From positions 1-64,000 of the forward strand of contig JAFWES010000082.1 of assembly GCA_017512805.1 (NCBI GenBank): 64,000 bases of DNA. Reading direction: 5' to 3'. Position 1 is the stretch's first letter. Each line of letters starts with the position of its first letter. The notes below the pieces were generated by a model. It worked only from the letters and a program-made list of their open reading frames with translations, was not told the DNA's origin and ran no database searches. Shown here piece by piece: positions 36,242 through 45,548 of the stretch. The translations under genes and the position numbers were made by a program. This DNA is from Clostridia bacterium (lineage in GTDB: Bacteria > Bacillota > Clostridia > Christensenellales > Aristaeellaceae).

Positions 36242-37603
36242 ATGGATTACAGGGGGAAAAGGGTATTGATTGTGGGCATGGCCCGCAGCGGGGTCGCGGC
36301 GGCGAAGCTGCTTTGCGCGCGGGGGGCCGTTGTGACCGTCAATGACAGCAAGCAGGAAGCGGAGCTGACGGACAGCCTGGCGGGGCTTGAGGGCCTGCCG
36401 GTGAATAAGCAGATCGGAAGACCGGCGGCAGAACTGCTGGCGGGACAGGATGTGCTGGTCATCAGCCCCGGAATCCCTGTGGACACCCCCTTCGTCAAAG
36501 CGGCCGCGGAAAGGGGCCTGTATGTGACCGGAGAGCTGGAGGTGGCCAGTCAGCTGAGCCGGGGTACCCTGGTGGCGGTGACGGGTACAAACGGCAAAAC
36601 CACCACGGTCAGCCTTCTGGGGGAAATCTTCCGGAACGCGGGAAAGCGGACCCATGTGGTGGGAAATATCGGATACCCCTTTTCACTGGCGGCCGCGGAG
36701 GCCAAGGACGAGGACGTGATCGTCTGCGAGGTGTCCAGCTTTCAGATGGAAACGGCGGATACCTTCCATCCGAAGGTGGCCCTGCTGACCAATCTGACGG
36801 AGGATCACCTGAACCGGCACGGGACCATGGAGGTTTACGGGGCCATGAAAATGCGCATGTTCGCCCGGCAGACCCCCAGCGACTATGCGGTGTTCAACGC
36901 GGACGATCCGGGCCTGAAGGGCTTGAGCGGACAGGTGAAAAGCAAGGTTCTGACCTTCAGCCGGATCAGGGAGGTCCGGCAGGGCGCCTTCGTCCGGGAG
37001 GGAAAGGTGATCCTTCGTCTGGAGGGGCAGGAGCGGGTCATCTGCGGAACCGGAGAAATCTTTATCCCCGGGCCCCACAATCTGGAAAACGCGCTGGGAG
37101 CGGTTTGCTGCGCGGCGGCCATGGGGGTGCCCTCACCGGTGATCCGGCACAGCCTCCGCACCTTCAGGGGGGTGGAGCACCGCATTGAGCGTGTGCGCAC
37201 GCTGGAGGGAGTGACCTATTACAACGACAGCAAGGGCACCAACGTGGATTCCACGCTGAAAGCGGTGGATACGATGACGGCCCCGACGGTGATCATTCTG
37301 GGAGGCTATGACAAACACACCAGCTTTGATCCCCTGAGCCAAAGGATCGCGCAGCGGAAGGAGATCATCCGGGAAGCGGTGCTGATCGGGGATACCGCCG
37401 GACAGATCGAGGAAAGCCTGCGGAAGGCGGGATTCCGGGGGATTCACCACGCCGGCAGCATGGGGGAAGCGGTGGCCGTTTCCCGGAACCTGGCGGCGGA
37501 GGGCTGGAACGTGCTGCTGAGTCCGGCGTGCGCCAGTTTTGATATGTTCCGGGATTATGAAGAACGGGGTCGGATTTTTAAGGAAATCGTGAACGCGCTG
37601 TAA
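36242..37603 (+). CDS. murD: UDP-MurNAc-L-alanine:D-glutamate ligase
   Basis: 453 residues. The N-terminal Rossmann strand is VLIVGMARSGVAAAKLL. The ATP loop is VTGTNGKTTTVSLLGEI near residue 114. The signature YNDSKGTNVDSTLKAV lies near residue 325, and LSPACASFDMFRDYEERG near the end. It adds D-glutamate to the growing precursor. AGGAGG precedes the ATG. A long hairpin separates it from ftsQ, where ftsW, murG and murC would normally be. Confidence 0.95.
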   Translation: MDYRGKRVLIVGMARSGVAAAKLLCARGAVVTVNDSKQEAELTDSLAGLEGLPVNKQIGRPAAELLAGQDVLVISPGIPVDTPFVKAAAERGLYVTGELEVASQLSRGTLVAVTGTNGKTTTVSLLGEIFRNAGKRTHVVGNIGYPFSLAAAEAKDEDVIVCEVSSFQMETADTFHPKVALLTNLTEDHLNRHGTMEVYGAMKMRMFARQTPSDYAVFNADDPGLKGLSGQVKSKVLTFSRIREVRQGAFVREGKVILRLEGQERVICGTGEIFIPGPHNLENALGAVCCAAAMGVPSPVIRHSLRTFRGVEHRIERVRTLEGVTYYNDSKGTNVDSTLKAVDTMTAPTVIILGGYDKHTSFDPLSQRIAQRKEIIREAVLIGDTAGQIEESLRKAGFRGIHHAGSMGEAVAVSRNLAAEGWNVLLSPACASFDMFRDYEERGRIFKEIVNAL

Positions 37604-37640
37604 ATGGACTGAAGTTTCGAAAGCGCGCCATCGTGAGGAG

Positions 37641-37685
37641 ACGGATTTTACCCGCGGCCGCGGCGCGGACGCGGGCAAAATCCGT
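37641..37685 (+). other. Long stem-loop between murD and ftsQ
   Basis: ACGGATTTTACCCGC (37641-37655) pairs with GCGGGCAAAATCCGT (37671-37685) at 14 of 15 positions, with GCCGCGG-rich loop. No T-run follows. It might set message stability inside the cluster. Confidence 0.55.
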
Positions 37686-37741
37686 CATCCGTGGCCGGAA
37701 AGGCGGAAACGAAAATCGGTTTCGTGAGGAGGCGAAGCGGT

Positions 37742-38833
37742 TTGGAACATCCTCATTCCTCCCGGGGCGGGGACGGACAGATGCCGCTGCGGGACTGGCA
37801 GAGGGAGGAGACCTGGTACGGCCCCGCGCCTTCGGCGGAGAATCCCTTTGACGAGCCGGAGGACGCGCCGGAGCTGCGGGAGATGCGCAGCGAAGATCTG
37901 AACAACCGCAGCGGCGCGTTCTGGGAAAACGACTCCGCCCCGCAGCCCACCGGCGGGTATCGCTTTGGCGGGAAAGGTGCCGGGCAAAAAACCGAACCGT
38001 CCATGATATCGGGCCGGACGGCGGGACGGAGCGCCGCCGGGGAGACCGGCATGCTCCAAAGGGCAAACGGACCGGCGGGCGAACCGGGGCGGGCAGCAGG
38101 CGGATCCCGCCTGAAATGGCGGAAGGGGCTGCTGGGACTGGCGGCGGCCGCGGCGCTGGCGGCCGGGCTGTATTTTGGAGTGTTTTCGGTGCGAAGCGTG
38201 ACCGTGCTGGGAAACGAACAGATCCCCGCCGGGGAGATCATCCGCCTCAGCGGGATTCGCACGGGGACCCCGATCCTGGCGGTCCGCCAGGACGAGGTTG
38301 AACAGCGGCTGAAACAGAACCCGGTCCTGAAATTCAGGTATCTGCAGAAGGAAATGCCGGATAAGGTGATTCTGGCGGTGAAGGAAAGGGAGGCCTGCTG
38401 CTGGATGACCTGGAACGGCATTATGTATACCATGGACAAGCAGCGCATGGTGCTGTATGAGACGGAGGATCTGTCGATCCGGCCGGCGAATCTGGTCCGG
38501 GTGAACGGTCTGGACATCCGCTCCACGGCCAGGACGGGCCAAATCCTGGTGCTGGAAAGGGAACAGCAGGTCATTTTCACCAATTTATTTCTGGAAATGA
38601 AGGTGCTGGGATGCACCGACATGATCGAGGACGCGGACCTGAGCAATGTTTCGTCCCTGCTTCTGACGACCAGAGACGGGTTTACGGTGGCCATGGGGGA
38701 CGGGAGCAATATTCACGCGAAGCTCCGGGCCATGCTCATGACCAGGGAGGAGCTTCTGAGGCGGGATTATCACGGGGGGATCATCAATGTGATGCTGCCG
38801 GAGACCCCGATATTTTCCCCGAATACAACTTAA
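37742..38833 (+). CDS. ftsQ: Cell division protein FtsQ/DivIB
   Basis: 363 residues. A long, low-complexity cytoplasmic N-terminus (about 120 residues, rich in Gly, Arg, Glu) leads to one membrane helix (GLLGLAAAAALAAGLYFGVF). A POTRA domain follows (FSVRSVTVLGNEQIPAGEII, RLSGIRTGTPILAV), then the FtsQ beta domain. It stabilises the division complex together with FtsL. The TTG at 37742 lies nine bases after GAGGAGG and I prefer it; a GTG at 37691 is an alternative. The N-terminus is longer than usual. Confidence 0.85.
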   Translation: MEHPHSSRGGDGQMPLRDWQREETWYGPAPSAENPFDEPEDAPELREMRSEDLNNRSGAFWENDSAPQPTGGYRFGGKGAGQKTEPSMISGRTAGRSAAGETGMLQRANGPAGEPGRAAGGSRLKWRKGLLGLAAAAALAAGLYFGVFSVRSVTVLGNEQIPAGEIIRLSGIRTGTPILAVRQDEVEQRLKQNPVLKFRYLQKEMPDKVILAVKEREACCWMTWNGIMYTMDKQRMVLYETEDLSIRPANLVRVNGLDIRSTARTGQILVLEREQQVIFTNLFLEMKVLGCTDMIEDADLSNVSSLLLTTRDGFTVAMGDGSNIHAKLRAMLMTREELLRRDYHGGIINVMLPETPIFSPNTT

Positions 38834-38873
38834 CAAAAAAGAAAAGAAAACGTAACAAAATCCCGGGAAATGC

Positions 38874-38902
38874 TTGCATTTCCCGCTCGTTCGCGCTATA
38901 AT
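38874..38902 (+). promoter_or_regulatory. ftsA-ftsZ promoter
   Basis: TTGCAT (38874-38879), 17 bases, TATAAT (38897-38902). It allows ftsA and ftsZ to be transcribed apart from the upstream cell-wall genes. An A-rich stretch (38831-38860) precedes it and may act as an UP element. Confidence 0.85.
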
Positions 38903-38970
38903 GAATCAGGATATGCCATTATTTGAAGGGATCCGGCCGCCGGGCCGGTGAGCAGGGGGTAAGAAAGACC

Positions 38971-40158
38971 ATGAAAACCACCGTTGCCACCATAGACTTC
39001 GGGACGAGTAAAATCGTCACGCTGGTCGCGGAAAACAGCGGAAGCCAGCGGTGCGACATTATCGCCGCGGGAATCGCCAAATACGATGGCTACCTGGATG
39101 AGGGATGGAATAATCCGAAGGATCTGGACGCTGCGATTCGCCAGTCCCTTTCCGACGCGGAGGAGCAGAGCGGCACCAAGATCCGGGAAATCAACGTGGG
39201 TGTTCCGGGGGCCTTTACACGGGTCTATGCCACGAAGGTGACGGTGCCTCTGCGGGGGACGGATCCGAGGGTCACGTCCCAGGATGTGAAAAACGCCTTC
39301 AACATGGCTGCTGAGAATCTGGAAGAGATCCCCGGGGTGGTGATCCATTCCAGCCCCGCCTGGTTCATGGTGGATTCCAGCAAGAAGACCCTGGAGCCCG
39401 TGGGCATGAAGGGCCGGGAAATGACCGCGTACATCAGCTTCGTGGTGGGCAACCGGTATTTTATCGACGACGTGAACACCCGGATGGCGGAGCTGGGGGT
39501 GCAGGTGGCCGGGTTCTTCTCCACCACCGCCGGGGAGGGCATGCTCTATCTGGATGAGCAGGCCCGGGATCATACCAGCGTGCTGATCGATATGGGGTAT
39601 CTGAATACGGAGATCATCGGCATGGAAGGGGACGCGGTGGTGTATCACAAGATCATCAACGCCGGCGGCGGCGACATCGCGGTGGCCCTGGCCGACGGGC
39701 TGGACATCAGCCTGACGGCGGCGGAGGATATCAAGCGCAGATACGTGTACGGCATCGAAAACGGCGACGAAAAATTCGAGGTGGCCGGCGGGGACGGCGA
39801 AAAGCCCACCGCCTTCACCCGGGAGCAGGTCCGGCCCATCATTACCGCCGCCGTGGACGAGATTGCCGAGGAAATCAAGGACGCGATCTTCAACGACTTT
39901 GGCTGCCTGGGGAACTGGAGCAGCATTTACATGACAGGGGGAGGCCTGAGCTTTAACCGGGGCGGGAAGGAATACCTGAGCGGAAAACTGGGATTCGCGG
40001 TCCATGAGACCCCGCGGCGGACCACCAAGCTGAACAGCCACTGTTTCTCCAGCGCGCTGGGGCTGATGGACCTGATCATTGACACCATTGAGCAGCAGCG
40101 GGTTCCCGCTTCCGGCGGAAAACTGCTTGGATTCTTCAGGAGCCTGCTGGGCGGCTGA
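38971..40158 (+). CDS. ftsA: Cell division protein FtsA (actin-like)
   Basis: 395 residues. It begins [18 protein letters not shown], the phosphate-1 strand of the actin fold, with [12 protein letters not shown] (phosphate 2) and [13 protein letters not shown] (adenosine). The C-terminus [14 protein letters not shown] is a short amphipathic membrane helix as in FtsA. It anchors FtsZ to the membrane. The ATG at 38971 lies 10 bases after CAGGGGG. The protein is divergent from E. coli FtsA, so an SHS2-like region is only weakly visible. ftsZ follows 37 bases later. Confidence 0.85.
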   Translation: MKTTVATIDFGTSKIVTLVAENSGSQRCDIIAAGIAKYDGYLDEGWNNPKDLDAAIRQSLSDAEEQSGTKIREINVGVPGAFTRVYATKVTVPLRGTDPRVTSQDVKNAFNMAAENLEEIPGVVIHSSPAWFMVDSSKKTLEPVGMKGREMTAYISFVVGNRYFIDDVNTRMAELGVQVAGFFSTTAGEGMLYLDEQARDHTSVLIDMGYLNTEIIGMEGDAVVYHKIINAGGGDIAVALADGLDISLTAAEDIKRRYVYGIENGDEKFEVAGGDGEKPTAFTREQVRPIITAAVDEIAEEIKDAIFNDFGCLGNWSSIYMTGGGLSFNRGGKEYLSGKLGFAVHETPRRTTKLNSHCFSSALGLMDLIIDTIEQQRVPASGGKLLGFFRSLLGG

Positions 40159-40195
40159 CGCCGGGGCGGAAAGGTACGAAACGGAGGAGAAGACG

Positions 40196-41659
40196 ATGAT
40201 CGAATTCCAGAACGAAGAACAGGAGAGCTTTGCTTCCATTAAAGTCGTCGGATGCGGCGGAGGCGGGAACAATGCCGTCAACCGCATGGTGGACGCGGGG
40301 CTCCGGGGAGTGGAGTTTATTTCCGTCAACACGGACCGGCAGGCCCTGAACATGTCTTCGGCGCAGGTTAAAATTCAGATCGGCGAAAAGCTGACCAAAG
40401 GCCTGGGGGCCGGCGCGGTGCCGGAGGTGGGCCGCAGAGCCGCCGAGGAAAGCCGGGAGGAGATCGCCCAGAGCCTGAAGGGAGCGGATCTGGTCTTCAT
40501 CACCGCGGGCATGGGCGGCGGCACCGGGACCGGCGCGGCGCCCATCGTGGCGGAAATCGCCCGGGATATGGGCTGCCTGACCATCGCGGTGGTGACCAAG
40601 CCCTTTAACTTCGAGGGCAAGCAGCGGATGAAGAACGCTGAAAACGGCATCAACGAGCTGAAGCAGCACGTGGATACCCTGGTGGTGATCCCCAATGACC
40701 GGCTGCTGCAGGTCGTGAACAAGGGAACCACCATGGTGGAAGCCTTCCGCATCGCCGACGACGTTCTGCGGCAGGGCATCCAGGGCATCAGCGATCTGAT
40801 CGCCGTTCCCGCCATGATCAATCTGGACTTTGCGGATGTGAAGACGGTCATGGAGTCCGGCGGGATGGCCCATATGGGCATCGGGATCGGCAGCGGCGAA
40901 AACAAGCTGGTGGATGCGGCGAAGAACGCCATTTCCTCTCCGCTGCTGGAGACCAATATCGACGGAGCCCGGGCGGTGCTGATCAATATCACCGGCGGGG
41001 AGGATATCTCCATTGTGGACATCAACGAGGCGGCGAACCTGATCATGGAGGCCGCGGATCCGGACGCCAACATCATCTTCGGCGCGGGGATCGACGACAA
41101 GATGGGGGACGACGTTCGCATTACCGTCATCGCCACCGGCTTTGAAAAGACGCCCTTCCCGGCCAGGGAACCGGCCAAAAAGCCCCGGGAAATCGAGCAT
41201 GACCGGCTCTTCGGCAGCTTCGGAACCTCCAGCTTTGCCCGCAGGGAGAACGATCAGCCGGCGGCGTCCCCCTTTACGGGCGGATCCGCAGCGGCCTCTC
41301 CTTTCAGCATGACCGGGGAAACCCCCACCTTTGTCGGCAGTGCCCGGCCCAGCATGGGCGTGCCGGGGGGAATGAACGCCGGTTCCTTCCAGACCGGGTT
41401 CAGCTATCAGCAGACCCAGCCGGCGGTGCCCCAGCAGACCAGGCCCTTCCAGACCACCGGGGCCCAGCAGCAGACGGCGGATCCCGCCGTTCCCTACGGG
41501 CAGGGGCAGGTTTTCCAGAACACGGGCGCCCAGCAGCCCTATCAGCCGGCCTTTAACAGCAACGGGCAGGTGACGGGCGGGTTTACGCCCATTCCGCAGA
41601 CCCAGGCGATGACCACGGACAGCCATGGGGTGCCCGGTTTCCTGAAGAGAAGAAAATAA
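40196..41659 (+). CDS. ftsZ: Cell division protein FtsZ
   Basis: 487 residues, longer than the usual 350-400. The GTPase motif [18 protein letters not shown] lies near residue 105, with the T7 loop segment [16 protein letters not shown] Gln/Pro/Gly-rich linker of about 150 residues precedes the conserved C-terminal peptide VPGFLKRRK, which binds FtsA. ACGGAGGAGAAGACG precedes the ATG. The long linker explains the extra length. Confidence 0.96.
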   Translation: MIEFQNEEQESFASIKVVGCGGGGNNAVNRMVDAGLRGVEFISVNTDRQALNMSSAQVKIQIGEKLTKGLGAGAVPEVGRRAAEESREEIAQSLKGADLVFITAGMGGGTGTGAAPIVAEIARDMGCLTIAVVTKPFNFEGKQRMKNAENGINELKQHVDTLVVIPNDRLLQVVNKGTTMVEAFRIADDVLRQGIQGISDLIAVPAMINLDFADVKTVMESGGMAHMGIGIGSGENKLVDAAKNAISSPLLETNIDGARAVLINITGGEDISIVDINEAANLIMEAADPDANIIFGAGIDDKMGDDVRITVIATGFEKTPFPAREPAKKPREIEHDRLFGSFGTSSFARRENDQPAASPFTGGSAAASPFSMTGETPTFVGSARPSMGVPGGMNAGSFQTGFSYQQTQPAVPQQTRPFQTTGAQQQTADPAVPYGQGQVFQNTGAQQPYQPAFNSNGQVTGGFTPIPQTQAMTTDSHGVPGFLKRRK

Positions 41660-41671
41660 AGAATCCGTTTC

Positions 41672-41698
41672 GCGATGCCGCAAGGCATCGCTTTTTTT
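41672..41698 (+). terminator. ftsZ terminator
   Basis: GCGATGCC, loop GCAA, GGCATCGC, then seven T. It closes the division cluster. Confidence 0.95.
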
Positions 41699-41701
41699 CG
41701 G

Positions 41702-41730
41702 TTGAAATCCGTTCCCCCATTTGATATAAT
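41702..41730 (+). promoter_or_regulatory. Promoter of the solute-binding protein gene
   Basis: TTGAAA (41702-41707), 17 bases, TATAAT (41725-41730). The ATG is 62 bases downstream. Confidence 0.85.
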
Positions 41731-41792
41731 CCCTCTCGGACACGGAGGGGTGCGTTCTCTTCGATTCTGTTTTGAAGGAGGACCTTCATAGA

Positions 41793-43289
41793 ATGAGAAA
41801 ATGGTTGTGGATCATGGCTGCGGCCGTGATGCTGGCGGCGTGCCTTCCGGCCCTGGCGGAAGAACAGGCGGTGCCGGAATTTCTGATGGAAGGGTATGAC
41901 GACAGCAGCCACGATTGGGAGAGCAATCTGTTTTTGAAACGGATGCAGGAGGAGACCGGGATCGTGTTCGAATACCGGGAAGTGACGGACGCGGACCGGT
42001 GGCGGGAGCGCAAGAAGGAGATCCTGGAAGGGACGGACCTGCCGGACGTGCTTTTTAAGGCCCAGCTGAATGCCGGCGACATTCGGGACATGGCGGCGGC
42101 GGGGGTGCTGATCGACCTGAAGCCGTACCTGGAAACCTGTGCGCCGGATCTGTGGGCGCTTCTGACGGAAAGACCGGAGGTGCTTTCGGCCATCACCCTG
42201 CCGGACGGCACCGTGCCGGCCCTGCCGGCGGTCAGCGATCTGCCCAATAACGACCTGATGTGGATCAACAGCAAGTGGCTCGGCGTCCTGGGGCTGGAGG
42301 CTCCCACCACGGCGGAAGAGCTGACGGAGGTGCTGCGGGCGTTCAAGACGGGAGATCCCAACAGGAACGGCCGGGCGGACGAGGTTCCCCTGAGCTTCAT
42401 CGGCATGTGGGAGCTGCGGTTCCTGGCCCATGCCTTCGGCATCAATGACAACGACTATTATCTTCACGCCAGGGACGGGGTGGTTTCCTCCGGCCTGACC
42501 ACCGGGGCGTACCGGTCTTTTCTGGAATGGCTGCACCAGCTGTGGAAGGAGGAGCTGATCGATCATCAGGGGTTCCTGACGGTGGATTCCCTGCGGCAGA
42601 TCACGGACGGCAACGCCGCCATCCCCTACGGAATGTTCTTTTCCAATACGCCGCTGACGGTGGTGCCCAATCAGGCGCTGAGCCAGTACAGCGTGCTGCC
42701 GGCCCTGACCTGCGGCGGGGAAAAGGTATACCGGGACCTGCTGGGCGTGGTCGCCAGGGGGACGTTTGCTCTGACCCGCGCCTGCAAGGATCCGGAGCGC
42801 CTGCTGTCCTGGGTGAACCGACTGTATACCCCGGAAGGCAGCCTGCTTCTGCAGGTGGGCCGGGAAGGGGAAGAGTACCTGGTCAACGAGGATGGCAGCT
42901 GGGACTGGGTGGCGGATATTGAAACCGTGGCCGGCAGCGTCATCCCCAACAGCACCCTGGCGGACGGAGGCACCGCTCCGGGGATCATCGACGCGGATTT
43001 CCAGCTGCGCTATATCGACGAATCCACCCGGCGGCTGGTGACCGAGATGCTCCGGGGCCGGGAGGGCGCGGAGATGCCCTTCCCGCTGGTGTATCTGAGC
43101 CGGGAAGACGAACAGAGGGTGGCGGAGCTGCAGGCCGGCATTGCGCCATATGTGGAGCAGCAGCTCTCTGCCTTTGTGACGGGAGATCTGGAGCTGACCG
43201 ACGATACCTGGGAGGCCTTCCAGCAGGGAATCCGGGACCGGGGCCTTCCGGAGATGACGGCGATCTGGCAGAAATACATCAGTGAATAA
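41793..43289 (+). CDS. Extracellular solute-binding protein (family 1-like)
   Basis: 498 residues. The signal sequence MRKWLWIMAAAVMLAACLPA contains LAAC at positions 14-17, so lipid anchoring at Cys17 is possible. It then shows a bilobal binding-protein pattern, with LPDVLFKAQLNAGDIRDMAA and GDPNRNGRADEVPLSF, a calcium-loop-like motif found in clostridial carbohydrate-binding proteins. No permease or ATPase gene lies next to it, which is odd. Galactokinase follows 18 bases behind. GAAGGAGG precedes the ATG. Confidence 0.8.
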   Translation: MRKWLWIMAAAVMLAACLPALAEEQAVPEFLMEGYDDSSHDWESNLFLKRMQEETGIVFEYREVTDADRWRERKKEILEGTDLPDVLFKAQLNAGDIRDMAAAGVLIDLKPYLETCAPDLWALLTERPEVLSAITLPDGTVPALPAVSDLPNNDLMWINSKWLGVLGLEAPTTAEELTEVLRAFKTGDPNRNGRADEVPLSFIGMWELRFLAHAFGINDNDYYLHARDGVVSSGLTTGAYRSFLEWLHQLWKEELIDHQGFLTVDSLRQITDGNAAIPYGMFFSNTPLTVVPNQALSQYSVLPALTCGGEKVYRDLLGVVARGTFALTRACKDPERLLSWVNRLYTPEGSLLLQVGREGEEYLVNEDGSWDWVADIETVAGSVIPNSTLADGGTAPGIIDADFQLRYIDESTRRLVTEMLRGREGAEMPFPLVYLSREDEQRVAELQAGIAPYVEQQLSAFVTGDLELTDDTWEAFQQGIRDRGLPEMTAIWQKYISE

Positions 43290-43307
43290 GGATGGGGAAG
43301 ATCAATC

Positions 43308-44591
43308 ATGAGTTGGCTCGAGGAAAAATCTGAGGTGTTGAAACGGGCGGATACGGAAGCCCATCTGCGGAATCTGTACGGGGCGGAGGACGACGTCCTT
43401 CGGCGGCAGCAGGCCCGGTACCGCGGCCTGCTGGCCCGCTTTCAGGAAAGCTTCGGCCCGGTGGAGGGCCTGGCCTTTTTCAGCGCGCCGGGGCGGACGG
43501 AAATCGGCGGCAACCATACGGATCACAATAACGGCCGGGTGCTGGCCGCCAGCGTCAACCTGGACGCTCTTTGCGCGGCGGCCCCTCGGGCGGACAACCG
43601 GGTCCGCTTTCACAGCGAGGGATATCCGGAGCTGGAGCTGGATCTGACCGATACCGCGCCGCGGCCGGAGGAAGAGGGAACCACCGCGGCCCTGATCCGG
43701 GGCGTGGCGGACGGCATGAAGCAGGCGGGATACCGGATCGGCGGCTTTGACGCGGCGGTGACCTCCACCGTGGCCGGGGGCAGCGGCCTGAGCAGCTCCG
43801 CGGCGGTGGAAGTGATGCTGACCGGGGTCCTGGACGGGCTGTTCAACCGCTTTGACATGCCCTTTGTGCAGCGGGCCCAGATCAGCCGCAGGGCGGAGAA
43901 CCTGCATTTCGGAAAGCCTTCCGGCCTGCTGGATCAGATGGCCAGCGCCGCCGGCGGACTGGTGACGGTGGATTTTGAGGACGACGCTCATCCCCGGGTG
44001 GAAGCCCTGCAATACGATTTCGCCCGGAAAGGCTATGCGCTGGTGGTGGTCGGAACCGGCGGCAGCCACGCGGATCTGACGGATCATTACGCGGCGATCC
44101 CCCAGGAAATGAAGGCGGTGGCGGCTTGCTTCGGGAAAAAGACCCTGAGAGGGGTCACCGAGGGGGAGCTGGTCGCCCGGGCCGGCGCCCTGAGGCAGGC
44201 CACCTCCGACCGGGCCGTCATGAGGGCGTTCCATTTCGTCCGGGAGAACGAGCGGGTGCCCCGGCAGGTGGCGGCCCTGAAGGAAGACCGGATTGAAGAT
44301 TTCCTGCGGCTGATCCGGGAAAGCGGGAGGTCCTCCTTCATGTATCTGCAGAATATTTACGCGCCAGGCGGCGACCAGAGCCTGAGCCTGGCCCTCTGCA
44401 TGGCGGAGAGCATGCTGGAAGGGGACGGGGCTTGGCGGATTCACGGGGGCGGCTTTGCCGGGACGACCCTGAATTTTGTGCCCGCGGCGCGGGTGGACGC
44501 CTTTGTGTCGGAAATGGACAAATCCTTCGGCCCGGGCGCCTGCCACGTGCTGAACGTCCGGCCCTGCGGGGCGGACCGAATTTTGCTGTAA
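43308..44591 (+). CDS. galK: Galactokinase
   Basis: 427 residues. The galactokinase signature APGRTEIGGNHTDHNNGRVL lies near residue 60, the GHMP ATP loop GGSGLSSSAAVEV near residue 160, and the third motif GGFAGTTLNFVP near the end. It phosphorylates galactose to galactose-1-phosphate in the Leloir pathway. Aligned with typical enzymes it has about 40 extra residues at the N-terminus. AAGGATGGGGAAG precedes the ATG. No other Leloir gene is near. Confidence 0.9.
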   Translation: MSWLEEKSEVLKRADTEAHLRNLYGAEDDVLRRQQARYRGLLARFQESFGPVEGLAFFSAPGRTEIGGNHTDHNNGRVLAASVNLDALCAAAPRADNRVRFHSEGYPELELDLTDTAPRPEEEGTTAALIRGVADGMKQAGYRIGGFDAAVTSTVAGGSGLSSSAAVEVMLTGVLDGLFNRFDMPFVQRAQISRRAENLHFGKPSGLLDQMASAAGGLVTVDFEDDAHPRVEALQYDFARKGYALVVVGTGGSHADLTDHYAAIPQEMKAVAACFGKKTLRGVTEGELVARAGALRQATSDRAVMRAFHFVRENERVPRQVAALKEDRIEDFLRLIRESGRSSFMYLQNIYAPGGDQSLSLALCMAESMLEGDGAWRIHGGGFAGTTLNFVPAARVDAFVSEMDKSFGPGACHVLNVRPCGADRILL

Positions 44592-44598
44592 AACCGTA

Positions 44599-44627
44599 TT
44601 GACAGGAAAAAAGGCGGGTGCTAAGAT
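44599..44627 (+). promoter_or_regulatory. ribU promoter
   Basis: TTGACA (44599-44604), 17 bases, TAAGAT (44622-44627). It drives the riboswitch leader. Confidence 0.8.
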
Positions 44628-44678
44628 AGCTGCGTCAGAGCGGATGCTCTGCGAACATCGGATGCAAACCTTCGAAGC

Positions 44679-44797
44679 TTCTTCAGGGCAGGGTGAAAAT
44701 CCCGACCGGCGGTACAGCCCGCGAACCCGAAAACCCCCTTTTCGGGCCGATCCGGAGCATTTCCGGAGCCGACAGTGACAGTCTGGATGAGAGAAGA
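44679..44797 (+). ncRNA. FMN riboswitch (RFN element)
   Basis: The conserved blocks appear in order: CTTCAGGGCAGGGTGAAAAT, CCCGACCGGCGGTACAG, CCGCGAACCCG, a variable stem near CCCCCTTTTCGGG, CCGGAGCCGACAGTGACAG, and TCTGGATGAGAGAAG. It binds flavin mononucleotide and lies ahead of the riboflavin transporter gene ribU, as is usual in Firmicutes. Confidence 0.96.
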
Positions 44798-44803
44798 GCA
44801 CGG

Positions 44804-44872
44804 TAAACAGATCTGTTTCCGCCCCTGATCGGCTTTTTGGCTTCAGGGGCGCGTCTGTTTATTAAAGGAGGA
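44804..44872 (+). promoter_or_regulatory. Riboswitch expression platform
   Basis: GCCCCTGA (44821-44828) pairs with TCAGGGGC (44843-44850). TAAACAGA (44804-44811) can pair with TCTGTTTA (about 44854-44861), which lies just before the AAAGGAGG site. Both folds could switch translation or transcription. There is no clean T-run, so control of translation is more likely. Confidence 0.6.
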
Positions 44873-44878
44873 ATCCAC

Positions 44879-45475
44879 ATGAGTCACACCAAAACCGGCC
44901 GCCTTTTTTCCACCTTCAACCTGACCCGCATGGCGATTCTGGCCGCCATGGCCTCCGTGCTCTTTCTGATCGAGATTCCGGTGGTGGGGTTTTACAAGCT
45001 GGACCTGAGCAATATCCCGGTGCTGATGGGGGCCTTCTCCATGGGCACGGTTCCGGGGCTGCTCATCCTGGGGATCAAGAGCCTGATCGGGCTGACCCAC
45101 TCCTCCAGCGCGGGGGTGGGGGAGCTGGCCGACTTTCTGATGGGCGCGGCGCTGGTGATTCCGGCCGCGACGGTTTACCACCGGAACAAGACCCGCGGCA
45201 CCGCGCTGAAGGGCATGATCCTGGGGACGCTGTGCATGACGGCCGTGGCGGTGGCCGCCAACAAGTGGATCATGCTGCCCTTTTACATGGGCGCTTACCA
45301 TATGGATATGCAGGGCATCCTGAATTTTGCCGGCGTATCCGGGGTGGACAGCGAATGGAAGCTGCTGCTGCTGGTCACCGCGCCGTTTAACCTGCTGAAG
45401 GGAGCGGTGCTCAGCGCGGTTACCGCCCTGATCTACAAGCCCCTCTCCCCCCTGCTGCATGAGGGAAGAAGGTAA
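44879..45475 (+). CDS. ribU: Riboflavin transporter RibU (ECF S component)
   Basis: 198 residues with about six membrane helices. The first is RMAILAAMASVLFLIEIPVV. S-component features are GFYKLDLSNIPVLMGAF, and SAGVGELADFLMGAALV. The riboswitch and family size support riboflavin uptake with a shared energising module encoded elsewhere. AAAGGAGG precedes the ATG at 44879. tsaE follows 73 bases later, with a dispersed element between. Confidence 0.92.
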   Translation: MSHTKTGRLFSTFNLTRMAILAAMASVLFLIEIPVVGFYKLDLSNIPVLMGAFSMGTVPGLLILGIKSLIGLTHSSSAGVGELADFLMGAALVIPAATVYHRNKTRGTALKGMILGTLCMTAVAVAANKWIMLPFYMGAYHMDMQGILNFAGVSGVDSEWKLLLLVTAPFNLLKGAVLSAVTALIYKPLSPLLHEGRR

Positions 45476-45476
45476 A

Positions 45477-45517
45477 GGCGTCCCCCGGAGGGGAATACCT
45501 CAGTGCGGAGCGACTGA
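45477..45517. repeat. Dispersed intergenic element, copy 2
   Basis: GGCGTCCCCCGGAGGGGAAT, then ACCTCAG and a GGAGCGACTGAA tail. It resembles the copy at 17296-17334. It sits between ribU and tsaE. Confidence 0.5.
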
Positions 45518-45548
45518 AAAGAACCCGAAAGAAAAGGAACAAATCATC

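Noticed and set aside
44641..44880. Protein-coding sequence in the ribU leader
   Set aside because: The sequence is fully explained by the FMN riboswitch and its expression platform.
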